Shown in pieces: positions 10,766 to 24,248 of a stretch of 64,000 bases of DNA (position 1 is the stretch's first letter; each line of letters begins with the position of its first letter). The stretch is from Epiperipatus broadwayi (lineage: Eukaryota > Onychophora > Udeonychophora > Euonychophora > Peripatidae), in contig JAQFVV010012498.1 of assembly GCA_028023455.1 (NCBI GenBank), positions 748,001 to 812,000 of the forward strand, read 5' to 3'. Both the position numbers and the translations under genes were made by a program. Below the pieces are notes generated by a model, which was given only the letters and a program-made list of their open reading frames with translations, did no database searches and had not been told where the DNA came from.

Positions 10766-11513
10766 CTCCAGAGGCAATCCTCTCAGAGACCTACATCTAT
10801 TTTAGGAAAATTGACATCCTGGCCCTACCTCTGATAAAAGCAGGGTTACCTTGTGGACTCAATGAGTGAAGTATTGAATAGCTTCACGCTCTTAGATCTA
10901 ACCGCTTCAGCTTCACCTATTCATATATAAAAGTAGGTTGAAGTAAAGAGGGTTCCCCTCTTTTCCTCCAAGGTGTAAGCTTGTGGTTAAGACCTGTAGA
11001 GGTCCCTACATTCACATTTTTCAGACACATATTCCTGATGTTACAGCCTTAATAAATATTACTTTATCAATGTACTAAACTCAATCATTTCATTTCATAC
11101 ATCCAGGAATAAGGGTTCAACTTCACTCCAATAAAAGTTGGAGTCCATCAATAACACCCTGAAACATATGTCTCTGGTCCTTCTTCAATAGAATCAATTG
11201 TGAGTCTTAAACAACAATATAAGGACAATCAACAAATCATTGCAGATTATCTATCCACCAAAAAGTCAATGATCTTCCTCAGCCAGCCTCACAATTAGTC
11301 TAGGGGCTATATTAGATGGGCCCTGGGCCACAGAGACAAATTAAATACTATCAAAGTTGAGAATAAACTCTACTCAGGAATATGATTAATCCATTTCTTC
11401 AAGGCCAAGCTGACAAATTGCCCTCATGAGCTAAATCAACCATATTTTAATGAATCCACAATATTAAATCATGACATCTCAGAAAAAGACATTAGAACCA
11501 CAAACTGTCTTCA

Positions 11514-12587
11514 ATGCCTGAGAAAATACATCCAGGTCTCAATGATATTCCTCGATTCATGCTGGTGCACCTTGAAAGATTTACAGTTCCAATCATTCAT
11601 GGGATAGCTAACCTCATTTCATCTAAATCTCTTGATATTGACAGCCTGTACCCCATAGGGATGGTGCCTTTTCTCAAAATACCATCACCTCTTGAGAACT
11701 TTAGGCCCATCTCCATAACCCTGTTGATGATCAAGATTATTGAACAGTTGTTAAGGACAATATTCAGGATAAGGTCCTCCCATTTATTTTTCAGTATCAA
11801 TTTCCAAAAAGGATTCATCCATGACTGATGCCATCAGTTTGATTAAAATAATCATAGACTACAATTGAATCTTTAGAAAATCTAAACCAGTGGTCATCCA
11901 GCTAGACATTGCTGGAAGATTTGACTCAGTTCAGATCCATTGTCTCCTCAGCCTACTTGGCAAATTCGGCATCCCATTTGCAATTTATCAATATAATAGG
12001 TAATATCCTCAATAATAGGGACTTTTTCCATTCCTAAATGGAGGACTTCTTACTCATTCTCTCCTACAAATTTTATTCTGCAGGGCTGTCCATTTAGTGC
12101 CCTGCTTTTTATAATTTATACGGGACCATTATTAATTAAATTTGAGGAGAATCTTCCCAGTATAAACATCCCAGCACTCAAAAAATCAATCCCCCATATC
12201 TCTTTCATAGATGACCTGGCTGCTCCCTTCCCAAAAGCTAATACCCAACTAGTTGAAATTCTGCAGATCTTTTTCTCCGAGGATCTTTTCCTTGAGTCTG
12301 GTCTGACTTTCAGTGTGAGTAAATCCTCGGCATGGAAGTTATTCTCTGGAAACACAATCATCTCACTATTTTCTGCCAAACCCCAATGGGGTTTTCCAAT
12401 CTTTAACTCCCCCTCAGCAATGAGAAAAACCACCCAAGAATCACTTTCCATCTCTACTCGCAAGATCACATCTTCATTATCAAAAGTCTATATATCTCTA
12501 TTTGCAAAGAACTTGCTTCTTAATATCCTTGTTTCCAAGGATTTCTTATTTCATGCCGGTCATCAATTTCTCACTAGAGTTTATTAA
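11514..12587 (+). pseudogene. LINE reverse transcriptase domain (frameshifted)
   Basis: The RT blocks lie in three frames. Frame 11514-11828 has HPGLNDIP and ENFRPISI, equivalent to the NYRPISL block. Frame from 11890 has VVIQLDIAGRFDSV, with the motif A Asp, and ends in a stop at 12001. Frame 12000-12587, open for about 195 codons, has TNFILQGCPFSALLF, then HISFIDDLAAPF, the catalytic DD block (FIDD for the usual YADD), then LESGLTFSVSKS. All catalytic Asp positions survive, but the frame breaks exclude a working enzyme. The family copies the element RNA at the nicked target. Confidence 0.9.
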
Positions 12588-13039
12588 GAAAATAAACATG
12601 TTATGCTCAAAACTTTTCTGGAAGTGCAGGACTGTAGCTAATAGTCTCAGAAACCTTCAGAAGCATATGAATCTCAATGGACTTCACTTCATTGCAACAT
12701 TCCAATACCAACGTGCCTATAATACCATCCTAAAAATTTTTCCTTGGTTCCCTGATGCATTATGCTTCACTGCTGTTTTCTCTACAGATACCCCTCTCCT
12801 CCTGAGAAGAGTTGGTTGGTGTCCCTATTAAAGCACATCTCAAAATTTACCATTATACCTATTCAACCAAATTTCTCAAAAAAATTAAATTTTAGGAGAC
12901 ATATCGTCTTATTACTAATAATATTCCTCCTTGTCCTTCCCTTTTATCCTTCTCTACTCACACTATTGTTAAAAAATTCAAGCAGTGGCATCTGAAACCT
13001 AAATATTTAGCCTTTCTGAACAAGATAAATCTAAATTTC

Positions 13040-13393
13040 TCTTCCTTCAAGCCATTTTCTACTTACTTGTAGGGGTTTCTCACATATAGACCAGGTCTGT
13101 CCTTCATATCATAGGGATAATGAGAGACCATGTTGCATGTTTTCTGTCATTGTATCTCACTTCAAAGTTATAGAAACATTATATCCTCTATCTATATAAG
13201 CCAGAAGCCTATTCTCACTACTCTGATTAGTAACAGTGGCAATGGAGTGTTACATCTATTAGGATTTCAACTTTATTACTCTTTGCATATTGGTCTCTTA
13301 GATGTATGCTTATCTTTTATCCTACCATTGATAATCCCCATCAATTATTCAAATCAAAGCTTCAGACTATCCATGATAGAGACAAAAAATTAG
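13040..13393 (+). pseudogene. LINE C-terminal Cys/His segment
   Basis: Broken frames near 13060-13100 give CRGFSHIDQVC, and the frame at 13130-13393 starts MLHVFCHCISLQSYRN. A Cys-rich stretch followed by H-V-F-x-H-C matches the C-terminal zinc-knuckle-like block of several LINE proteins, thought to bind template RNA or DNA. Downstream is an AT-rich 3' UTR reaching the A-tail at 13585. Confidence 0.55.
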
Positions 13394-13607
13394 CTCCTTT
13401 ATTTTTTTAAGACAACATGGAATCTTCTTTCCATTGCAGATTTTCATTTATGATGCTTGGCTGTACACTTAGTTGTTCCTGACTGCAAGACTAGTTGTGT
13501 GATCTTTATCCCAGCTTTGTCATTAACTGTATTGTCTTCACCATTGTACTAATGTAATCATTTTATCTAAGTAATAAAGTATGAGAAAAAAAAAGGCTTA
13601 GTCTGCA

Positions 13608-16600
13608 GTTTAGCTTAAAGCTAAAATACAAAAATATATAATGGCAGATCTAATATTGGTTCTATATATGCAGCTATCCAGGACATTCACTTTGGACTAA
13701 AAATCATAGACCAATTTTTTTTTTTTTAATCTGTTGGTTTGAAAAGCAAGATAAATAAAAGTTAGCCACTAAGTAATCAATATAAAAATAATACCACTAC
13801 CAGTAGGCCAATTAATATCCATTGATTTTGTGCATTTCTTGCATAATGACATCTAGAGTTGAAAGAGAGATATAATTACAATCTGGGTTGATATTACACA
13901 CAGCTTTATCATGTGATGCAAATGTCTATTCAACATGTTCTTTTTCTTTTTGATACTAGTGAAGTGGCTATAATCTCTGGCTATAGTGATTGTAAAACTA
14001 ATAACTTCAGAAGCCTTTGCACTGCTTACTGACGTCATGATTGAATTTCAATATTACACATATTTATCCACTGGAATAATGTGAATGTCCCTAACCCTAG
14101 AACCAAATATTTAATATCATATTCAGAAAAACATGGCTGTGACAAACAAAACATATCAATATTTACCCTTCCCACACTATATAAAATTAAATAGTATAGA
14201 AGAGTGCAATTTATAACAGATTATGGTAATTTATATATTATCATCTTGTCAAAAATATAATTTTTAAAAAGAATATCAACAATAAGATGCCATGGTTGAT
14301 TTGAAATCAGTGAGCTAAATATCATAAGTATGTATATAATTTTATATCAAATTTCAGCTATGTCCATTTTTATACTTAATAAATTTCCCAGTTGTTTTCA
14401 TAAACTTATGTTGAAACTACTTTCTCTCAGTCAAAATAGACTGGTATTCCACTTTTTCATGACGACGGATATTGATTAAATAAGACCAGTTAATTCATTG
14501 TGTATAAATCTTGTGAAAACAACAAATTATTTAATATCTCCAATAAGACTTTATCCTGGTTAAAAATAAAAGGACAATTTAGTGATTAGAAATAGTGAGC
14601 ACCTTAATAATATTTACTCATTTCATGATTTGCTTTTTACCAATTACTACTTCTGGGCTGTTTTATCAATATTTAATTCAAGATGACTGATACTATTGCT
14701 GTAAGAAGCACTCATTCTTATCTGTTTTTTAATAGGACCGAAAGTAATAATATAAAACTCTTGAAGTAATAATTTGCCTATCATACTCACAATCAATCTA
14801 TGATTTAAATCTGAGCAGAAAAAACAATACATTTTTCAGGGATTATAAATAATTTTAGTATTTTTGTTTTCCAATAGCTAGATTATATGCAATTGTATTA
14901 ATTTGTAATTATTGGTTAGTAAACAAGTATTTAGCTATTACTAACTAAAGAGTAACATCCTATCTTGATTGGTCAGAAGAATATTGATACAAAAATAAAT
15001 AATAATCAACTATAATATAATCTTTATCATTTGTGAAAGAGATTTCATATTCCTACTGACATTAAACATGTAGTTTCTTTTTATATATAATATTATTTAA
15101 AAGTTTCTATTTAATATTTTTGTTATTAAATGAACCTATTTAACATATAAGTGTTGTTTTACCACATAAATATGACTTCAGCTACCTAACTTATGTTAGA
15201 AACCTTAGAATTTTTTATCAAATTGTATTGGGAAAAAGTTTAATTGGTTTATGAATAATGGGTAAGTGATCTTATTGATTTATAAAATTGTATAAAATAA
15301 AATATAAAAATTTACACATTTAATGTTTTCCTCCCTATTCAACCAAGGAAGTTGTGTTCATCAATGCTCATATTATGAGGGATTTTCAATATAGACTGTT
15401 TTTTTGTCATTAGTCAATTTACTCAATACATTATTGCAGATGATAATAGATATATACCATAAATTAATGACTAGTGTAAAACATAACAATGAACATGAGC
15501 TTAGTTGTTGACATCTAACAATGCCAATTGGTTGTATGCTTTGGCCAAACTTTATGTAGCAATAACAATAAATCCATACAGATATTGTTTGATCAATTTA
15601 TATTTTAAAAAGAGATAGTAAAAAGAAAATATTTCTTTTTTTTATTTTTTTTTATTATTTTTATTATTTTATTTCTTTTATATGAGAAGTGAATACAAAA
15701 AAAAAAAATATTAGTAATAAAAAAACTACAAATAATCACACACATACAAAAAAATACACTATTTGAAATTTGAATTTACTTGAGATGAAAATAAACCTAA
15801 ACTTTCGTACATAATTTATTCAAAATCTAACACATGCAGGAAGAAACCTTTACTTAAAAAATTTTGCATCAAAGTTGAATAAATAAAATGATTATTTTAA
15901 AACAAAATTAAGTAATTTGAAAAATAAAAAAAGAATTCTTAATAAATTTTATGATCATAAATGAAAAAGTTTAAGAAGTTTCTTATTCTCTAAATTTAAA
16001 TATTGATAAAACTCATAAACTTAATCCTAGTAAGAAAAATCTAATATTACCAACAGTTAAAACTGTTTCATTATAATTTTATGATAAAACAATCACTGAA
16101 ACAGATTCTATTTTATTGTCAGATGTTACAGTATATAGATGTATTCATGAAATGGCCAATTTTGTATAATAGTCATTTATTTAAAAGTTTTCATAAATTT
16201 GCTACTTTAAATTAATTCATCATCAAGATGAAGTCTGGTTTCCATAAAGAGATAATTTGTTTCATAAGCTAATACACGTATGTTATTTACAAAATGGATC
16301 ATGGAAAAGTTGCCACTTATCCATCTCATTGAATGAAGAAATTTATTATGTTAGCTTCATCCTGATAAAGCAATTGTAAATTAAATATTTTTTAAAAAGT
16401 GATAATTTTATGATAGGTGAAGGTATTATTTATATGAAATGCACTGGTGAATTGACAGAACTTAGGCTTTAACAGAAAATCACAACCATGTATAACATCA
16501 GAAACTACATCCATTTACTATATCATTCATTGAAAAACCTTGGTTGTAAAAGCAATGCATTAAAGATGAAAAATTATTCTTAATGATCAATTAATATTGT

Positions 16601-17430
16601 TAATTTTATTAAATCTAAAGTATTACATTTCAGAATGTTTGTAATTTTATGTCAAAAAATGGGAGTATAAAAAACTACTCTTGCATACAGAAATTAGATA
16701 ATCATCTAGAGACCTTGTTTTAAATGATCATCTTAGTGCAAAATTTCTATTGCAAGTCAAATGTGAATTAAGAAATTATTATTTACAGAAATAAAATATG
16801 CATCTTTTTATTAGAGACAATATATGTAATCCTAAAAAAAAAAGCGTTCATTCTCAAAGATTTGGATTAGAAAAGAATATATAATTCAGTCATTTCTTCA
16901 GCAGTTATTTATAAATACAGAAATGAATGTTAAAATTAGATTATTAAATTATATCATTAGTGTGTGAATATATAATTCTAACAGAAATAATTGTGCAATT
17001 GTAATCACTTTTCTATTAAATCATTTCATCTTCCTTTCTCTTTACATAACCATAATCTTGGAAACAATAGGTTTGAGTTTCTTATTAACTTTTAAAAAGT
17101 CATTGCTTTAGAAAATTTTAACATTTCTCAGAAAAGTAAATGAAAACTGGATAAAGAATAAATTTTCTTCAGATAATATACTGAAATATATTTCTTCTAA
17201 ATAATAATTGATGAAAGTGTCATGTGATAGCAACATGATGCATGATTTCAAAAACAATACTTCAATAAACTTTTGGATAAAACAAAAAAATAATTTTATT
17301 AAAGTATAGAATGATGTCACTCTCATGCAAGGCTGTGACTGTTTTCTATCCACTTTTAACACCTTGTGGAGAAATGAAATCATAAACATATGATCAAAGA
17401 CATGTGAAAAAGATCAATTAACCTCAAGAT
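13608..17430. other. AT-rich stretch, nothing recognised
   Basis: About 3.8 kb with no supported gene. Small frames at 13853-14038, 14647-14832 and 17108-17389 (all minus) show no family features. T/A homopolymer patches occur near 13715 and 15638-15660. Confidence 0.55.
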
Positions 17431-17439
17431 GCACATTTC

Positions 17440-17735
17440 ATGCTGAATAAGAATTTATCAGTTGGCTCAGACCACAATCTCTTAAACATATCTTTTGTAA
17501 CAGTCAGATTTGTATATTCACATAAAAAAAAAACTAGAGTCCAAGTGAAATACACTAAACCTGTTCAAAGTGGGATGGGGAGATCCCATGACCAAGCAAA
17601 CTTCAACATATTTACTAGTGCTCTATGGCTTAACAGCCTATGGATGTCATTTCTGAGGTTACACACAGGTCTTATTTTGATTGCCAAGGCGGCTTGGAAC
17701 AGGGAGACATGAGACCCAAAAACTGATCAGAGATG
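17440..17735 (+). pseudogene. Possible LINE scrap (end of endonuclease and linker)
   Basis: The 90-codon frame begins LSVGSDHNLLNISFVTVRF followed by a Lys-rich stretch. In LINEs the endonuclease ends with SDHxLL, a hydrophobic strand and then a basic linker, so the order fits. A later W-N pair also resembles linker sequence. GC content is higher than in the flanks, consistent with a coding relic. The match is short and no RT is found nearby, so this is tentative. Confidence 0.4.
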
Positions 17736-19249
17736 CAATAGCAAATGAGTTAAATAAACCAACAATATTAAACTTAATGTAATATTATTAATTAATTCTA
17801 ATGCATATCAAACCTATATCTAAACAACAATAATTTAAGTGGAACTAGAATATGAGTAAAATGATAATGAAGGTGAGGTAAATTTTAATAAGTTTTATTA
17901 TAATTAATAAAACTGAAAAATAAAAGACTTAGAATAAATAAGCACAAACATAAAAAAATATTCAAATTAAATAATATAAAATTTAAAAAAATATATAATT
18001 TATAATATGCAGCAGATATTTTTAATGTTTGGATAATCTGTTACAGCAACAGATTGGGTTAAAATGCACAATAAAACATTTAATTAAGAAATTGGTTGTA
18101 CCACAGTGTAAAATTCAAGGTGATAATATTTAGATGATTTGATGATAAGATATTGATGCCAAAAAAAAAGTAAAAGTTTTTTTTTTGTCTTGTCCCACAA
18201 AGCTGAGGTTAGTGTTTTCCACCTTCTAAACTTTTTAATACAGTATATTTTTCCATTCAATTTCTGCATTTTATCAGGTTTCCTTCAAAATTCACAAATG
18301 GAAAAAATTGTTAATTTAGGTTATATAAAAAAGAGATAGCTGTAGGATTAGAACTATGAAAATATTAAGCTCAAATTATAAAATGCAGTGAAAATTCTAA
18401 TGACAAAATTAAGAATTTTGAAAGCAGATGAGCTGAAGAGAGGTCCTGGACAAATGTGTAATCACATTAAGTCATAAATATAATATTTTCAACTAATAAA
18501 AACACAAAATAATGAAAGATATCACTTCCAATATTACTGGTCCTTTGATAAGAATAAAATGTCTTTCAGCATTTTAAATGTAAAAAGAGATGGTTAAAGT
18601 TTACGATGTAACTCTAAAATTGAGATGCAAGAATAAATTATTTTAAGGAAATATCAAAATTATATAAGCTACCATAATTGATGATTAAATTTTAAGTTTC
18701 TTAGAAATGAAAATTCGTTTTTATTCTAAGAAGACAATATATATAACAGTAATTTGTAAATGAAAAAAATCATGTCTCAGCTGTTTTAGCTAACTGAAGA
18801 TAACATTACTAACAATTTTGTTTTACAGATCAAATCTCACTTCATATTTTATATCTTAGTTCTTTACAAATGCATAAAATAACTGTAATCTGTTGTTTGC
18901 AGTGACATAACTATCATTATTCTTGCTCCTGGTCCCATTAGCAAAAAAGTACTCATTGATATTAAAACTTAACATTACCAAGATTAAAAATGTAAAACAA
19001 TAAAAAAAAAAAAATCCTATTCTATTACTATTTTCCAATAAACATCATCTTTATTGCTATAAACTAAATGGTTACTTCTAAAAATAATCAATGTGTGTTA
19101 AACAATGATAATTTCACTTCTAATTTTTTTTTTCCGATGTTTCTAGTTTGTCTTTTGATATCTGTTTTAGGAACATTATATATATATTTAATGATTTTCA
19201 GTTTTGAACAATTTTTTCAATATTAAATAGTTTATCAAAAATTAATTCT
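17736..19249. other. AT-rich stretch, nothing recognised
   Basis: No gene, repeat boundary or RNA gene seen. The frames at 18084-18269 and 18856-19038 (minus) look random. Confidence 0.55.
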
Positions 19250-20300
19250 CGATTGAAGTATATGTAATTATGATTTAATACCCACAATAGAACATATACG
19301 TATGAGACATATAGAATTTTTGGCTCATATTTAAAAATTTAAGTTATGTCATTGGCAGTATTCAAGGAAAAATACATATGCCTAAATCTATACAGAACTA
19401 ATAATATGATAGCTATATATGTATGCAATAGTCAAAAGCAAAAATGCATATGCCTAAATCCATACAGAACTAATAATATGATAGCTATATATTTACAATA
19501 GTCAAATATGATAGCTATATATGTATACAATAGTCAAAAAAAAAAATTGAAAATTGCTATCCTATAAAATTTCCTTTTAAAATAAAATCATAATTTGTGA
19601 ATATTTATAAATCTTTAATAATTTCTTTTTTCAAAAATCGTTTTTATTTTCAGTGTTAGCATATTTATATAAAACATACGATTTTGAATTATACAGCTAA
19701 GAAACTTTACGATTTACATTACTAAGAAAATATTTTGATAACTGGTTCTTTTTCAAAAGATGAATGAATTTTCAAAATAAAGTTTATTTTTTTTAAAGAA
19801 AGATGTTTAAAAAAATATGTTATGAAAATACAAATTTATTTTAAAAACAACAAATGTGTTTCTTATCACTAACACGTATACACATATACAATAATATTAA
19901 CGAAAATATATACAGTAGTTTTAAATAAAGAATATAACAAGAATAAATATTTATACAAGTTCAAAAGATAATAATCTGAATTTTAATTTACATTACATTA
20001 TTTTTAAAATACTAAATGCTTACTGTCGTTTACGTTAATTTACTTATTTAGTAAAAGGCTTTTTTTTAGGCAGCTAATTTATTCGAAAACATTAAACAGA
20101 AATCTGGAGAGATTTCAACCAGGAGATATTGTTTTCAATTCTGCTATTTCTGCATAGATTAGAGTTATTTTAACAGTGTGGGTTATAAGTTTGTGCGTCT
20201 CCCTAGTAGTTCCACTTATGAAATAGATAAATACGCTTAACTTGAATGGTCCAGAATTTGTTAATGACATTTCTGTAACGTACAGGAAGATGAAATCCAT
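19250..20300. other. CpG-retaining patch
   Basis: CpG dinucleotides, scarce elsewhere, recur here: AATCG at 19637, ATACG at 19679, TTACG at 19710, ACACG at 19873, TAACG at 19900, GTCG and TACG around 20026-20033, TTCGA at 20083, TGCG at 20196, TACGC at 20233 and AACGTAC at 20277. The minus-strand frame 20115-20300 (61 codons) lies in it, preceded on that strand by a polypyrimidine-AG (TTTTTTCCAG at about 20321). Neither reading frame is recognised. It may be a regulatory or exonic remnant. Confidence 0.3.
19368..19534 (+). repeat. Tandem repeat, 72-bp unit, about 2.4 copies
   Basis: CATATGCCTAAAT starts at 19375 and again at 19447, and both copies run through ATACAGAACTAATAATATG, ATAGCTATATAT and CAATAGTCAAA. 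A third, partial copy (AAATATGATAGCTATATATG, from about 19505) repeats only the end. Non-coding. Confidence 0.9.
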
Positions 20301-23300
20301 CAGATTTTAGTATTGTATCTGGAAAAAATTGCATGAGGCCTCACAAGAAGCCCATTTCTTATCTCTGTTAATGATTGCAAAGAATATTCAATTAAAGATT
20401 AACTAGGTTTTCATTTACTTGCTTTTATCTTTATAATTAATTTGCTATAAAATAAATAAAAATCTAATTTTATTGTAAATAAAATCATTTTTAAACCAAA
20501 AAAATAATAATTATATATATAGTAGACTAACATGTGATATTATTATTTATTTTATATGGGAAAAGGGGAGTCGTTCATTGTTTTCTTTGTCAATTCTAGT
20601 AAAAATCAATTAACTATGTAAAAATAAGCTATTTTACATATAAATAACTAAGAGATTTTAAAAAATTAGAAGAGTAATTTGTAAATAATAACACAATTGT
20701 CTTTTTTTTATAAATATAATATAAACAAAATACAGTACTAATTTCAAGTTCTGAACAGCTTTAGGAAATTTCTTTCAGGTAACTAACCCATAGTCAATCT
20801 TATTAATCATCTAAAATTGATCAATAAAAAGGCATATAGCTAGTATTAGCTATAAAATAAAACAAATGTAAAATATATTTTAAAACCCTCATCATCTTGT
20901 AAGGCCTGTCTGGTTAGTAATATTAAAACAAAAGATTAATTTCCATAAACTTGTCTTTTATGATAATTATATTAAGACAATTTTAAATAAATGTCACTGT
21001 ATCTTTTTTTTTTTTAGATTTAATGCTTTTATAAAATTTCATCATTCTATACCCAAGTTTGATACAAGTGGATCGACTATTTTTAGTAACAATAATTAAT
21101 ACTAACCATATAGATGTTTGAACTGAAAATTTTCATTCATGGCTTCTAGATGCTCTAAAACTATCAATTTTTACATTATTGTAGTGAATTTGTGGTCATT
21201 TTAAAGCTTAAAATGTACCATAAGATGTTGCCCTCTCTAGAATTTTTTTACAAGTAAAAAATCAATAATATTTAAATTTAAAGTTATAACAATGAGAGAA
21301 GGCATACTTTCCAAGGCATTGATTGGTTGTTTCTCATCTTTAACAAAAGGGATCACTTGTTAACAATTTTGACAGGTCTAAGTTCTTTGTTTTGATTTTC
21401 AAAACAAAAATAAATGATTTAGATTATTTTTTAGTATTTTTTTATATATTATAAATTATTTTGATAAAATATGCTGAAAATATAACTATTTTAGAAGAAT
21501 AGTTAAGATTTTAGTAAAAATTCTTTACTTTTACATGAATGTAAATTGAGAAAGAAATCAATGACTTATGCAGCATTTTCTAATAGGTTATGAATGTTCT
21601 TTTTAGGTTTTCCACTATAGAATATTTTTACAATTATAAATAGAAATTTATTTTTGAAAAACTTTTGTTCACTTTCATAATCTGACAAATTATTAATTTG
21701 CTTTTTACAAATGAAAATAAAATGAATATAATATTAAAAGATGAATATATTTTTACTGCTGATTCTGTAATGAAAAGCTTAGAACTTTAATTCACTAGGC
21801 CAATAGGAAGGAAATTGACAGGTGAAAAGAGTAATGCTTTCAAGAGAAATACTGCACGGATAACTTGCTAGTTCTCTACTAAATCATGAAGATGATAAAA
21901 ATACAATTTAAAACTTTTGAATTGACTTTTTTAAAAAAAATTTAATTAAGAACCATACAATTTAATTTAAAACTAAAATTGAAATTTGAAGTTTTTAAGT
22001 GCAAGTTTTAAGCTGAAGTGCCTTAAATTTTTAGAATATCTATTTTTATACTAGTGTGTATGTTGCTCATCTCCATACCCATGTACCAAGATTTTTACTA
22101 CATTTCCTTTTTATCAAACAAATCATTTGCAGGTCTACATTATAATATTTAAATTAACATTGATTTTTTTGCACTTTAAATCCAGACAATTAGGTCATGT
22201 GATATCTAGACAAAAATGAACTTTTTAATTACATCTTAATTATTACAATAAATGATTTATTTAATACTAATAAAAATTATCTATTTATTTTCAGATTAAA
22301 CATTCTTTATATTCAAATACCTTTTTTACTTTTTCCCTTGTATTATTCAAAAGTTTATTTTTAATAATTAAAGACTGATTGTACCCAATTTTTAAAATAC
22401 ACTTATTTTTAATTAATCTTTTCAACTTTCAATATTTCATCTGCATGCATTAAACATTCATATACATACATAAAATATAATCATTTTTAATGTAATGAAA
22501 ATATATTATTTACTGACTAATATTTAAAACTAATTTAAAATTAACACTAATCTCAGTCAGTTATACTTACTATTTTTAAATTCTAATTTTAAATAGTCTG
22601 ACATAAATTTATATTTAATAAATCATAACTATTACTCTAAAACTATTTATTCTAAAAATTAACAACTAAAATCCTAACAAAATTAACTAACCATTTCAGA
22701 GAGCATAAAACAACTTTAACTATTAATCTATATGAAACATATTAAGCTCTAGAATTAATTATTCTTTACTTTAAATATTAATTTTATTCTTTCAAGCAGA
22801 TATTAAACAGTATAAGATAACTTTTAAATAACTGCTAACTAAATTGAAAAACTGATTTACTTTAACTCATACTATTGAAACATAATTTAAGATTTTTATT
22901 GTAGCAGTACAGATAAAGAAATTTACTTATTATAATCTTATATAAAAAAAAACTTTTTAATGCTTTAAAACATATGATGCTATCATTATGATTGCTCCAC
23001 ATGCTTACATGTGCTGAGCCCATGGGTGGTCTTTGCCTTTAAATATAATAAATTCATATCCTGTATTTGTCCTTAAAGCATTATAGGCAGTTGGAAACTT
23101 AAATACTAAATAGAAGTATTAAACAGTAACAACAATTGTGTTAATATCGTAAACTAAAAAAAAAAAAAACTTGCGCATTCCTAACTTTAGAATTAAAACA
23201 AAGAAAATTACAAAGAAAAATTGAAAATGAAAATGATAAATAATTATTGTATAAATAAATTCAAAAACATTACTATTTTTAAATAGTAACATATTTATAT

Positions 23301-23365
23301 CATAAATGATATAAACCACTAAACATCACATGATCACTATCTCATACTAGCACATAACTGTTATT
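20301..23365. other. AT-rich stretch, nothing recognised
   Basis: About 3 kb with no supported gene. The composition becomes extremely AT-rich at 22,140-22,980. The frame at 23119-23319 (minus) is hydrophobic low-complexity sequence. Confidence 0.55.
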
Positions 23366-23775
23366 AAACAATTCAAAACAAAGCAAAACTCCATATAGTA
23401 GTGCCATCTTGTGCTAACAAGAGCAATCAATGGATGGCAGAAGGCTTATGCATAAAATCCCTATCTAGTGCCTATTGAGCTTGGATTGAAAATATTAATT
23501 GTGTTTTCAATTTCATTCTCATAGTTTTGTAGTTAAATAGAGTTAAAAGGTGGGTGCTGGAGAGTTGCATTAGATCCTAAGATCTAGGTGCAGTGCTCTC
23601 AGATCCAAGGCTCCTCACTGATGAAGGCCACAAGCCAGAAACTAGTCTGGAGATATTGGATGAGTAGGCACTAGATAGGGATTTTATGCATAAGCCTTCT
23701 GGCATCCATTGATTGCTCTTGTTAGCACAAGATGGCACTACTATATGGAGAGTTTTGCTTTGTTTTGAATTGTTT
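23366..23775. mobile_element. 410-bp inverted-repeat element, 110-bp arms
   Basis: The left arm (23366 to about 23476) and right arm (about 23664-23775) are reverse complements. The outer ends are AAACAATTCAAAACAAAGC and its complement; inner blocks include TAGTAGTGCCATCTTGTGC, CAATCAATGGATG and TTATGCATAAAATCCCTATC. The left arm lacks two bases in CTCTCC. The central 187 bases are unique within the element and GC-richer (GAAGGCCACAAGCCAGAAAC). The right arm plus centre aligns to the single copy at 719-880, so the left arm looks like an added inverted copy of the terminal 110 bp. No open frame. Confidence 0.9.
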
Positions 23776-24248
23776 CATAAATGATATACTAAAAGTTCCA
23801 AAAATTAAAAAAAATTAAAAAATGTAAAATGTCAAAATTATAGATTTTACACAAAATAATGTTTAAAACAATACAATCTTTTAAATAATAAGTTCCATAC
23901 ATAATAATTAGTATCAGACATAAATTTATAGCAGCCTTTCAACAATGATGATTGATGATGAAGATTTAGTAATTTTCCTTTTTGTTTAATGTCTAAAAAT
24001 AGATACTCAAATAACAATCAATATTTAAATGATTAAATATTTGTGTATTTAGTAATTAAAGTTATTGGGTTTTTTTTTTGTTCTTTACTTTCTTGTGGTA
24101 CCATTTATAGTAACTTTTTAATAACATTTAAAAATTAAAGCTTATCTTTTTATATTTATTTGCAGTAAAATTTCTACTAGTATTTTAATATTTCCATACA
24201 CAATATAGAAATGTATTTTAAAAAATTACTAATTGAAACAGATTTCTA
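23776..24248. other. AT-rich stretch, nothing recognised
   Basis: No gene seen between the inverted-repeat element and the next SINE. Confidence 0.55.

Larger units (their letters stand above)
7977..13607 (+). mobile_element. Near full-length APE-type LINE with 11-bp target-site duplication
   Basis: The direct repeat CTTAGTCTGCA occurs at 7977-7987 and 13597-13607. The second copy directly follows an A-rich tail (AATAAAGTATGAGAAAAAAAAA, 13574-13594). Between them lie, in order, a 5' region, an ORF1-like segment, an APE endonuclease, a reverse transcriptase and a Cys/His C-terminal segment, all on the plus strand. This is the expected organisation of an autonomous non-LTR element of about 5.6 kb. 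Many stops and frameshifts show it is inactive. QGCPFSALLF and FIDD in the RT and the NV-GLNS-KR start of the endonuclease suggest an L1/Tx1-like relative; the clade call is inference. Confidence 0.9.

Noticed and set aside
12116-12469. 117-codon minus-strand frame
   Set aside because: Complement of the LINE RT core, which has clear plus-strand motifs (QGCPFSALLF, FIDD).
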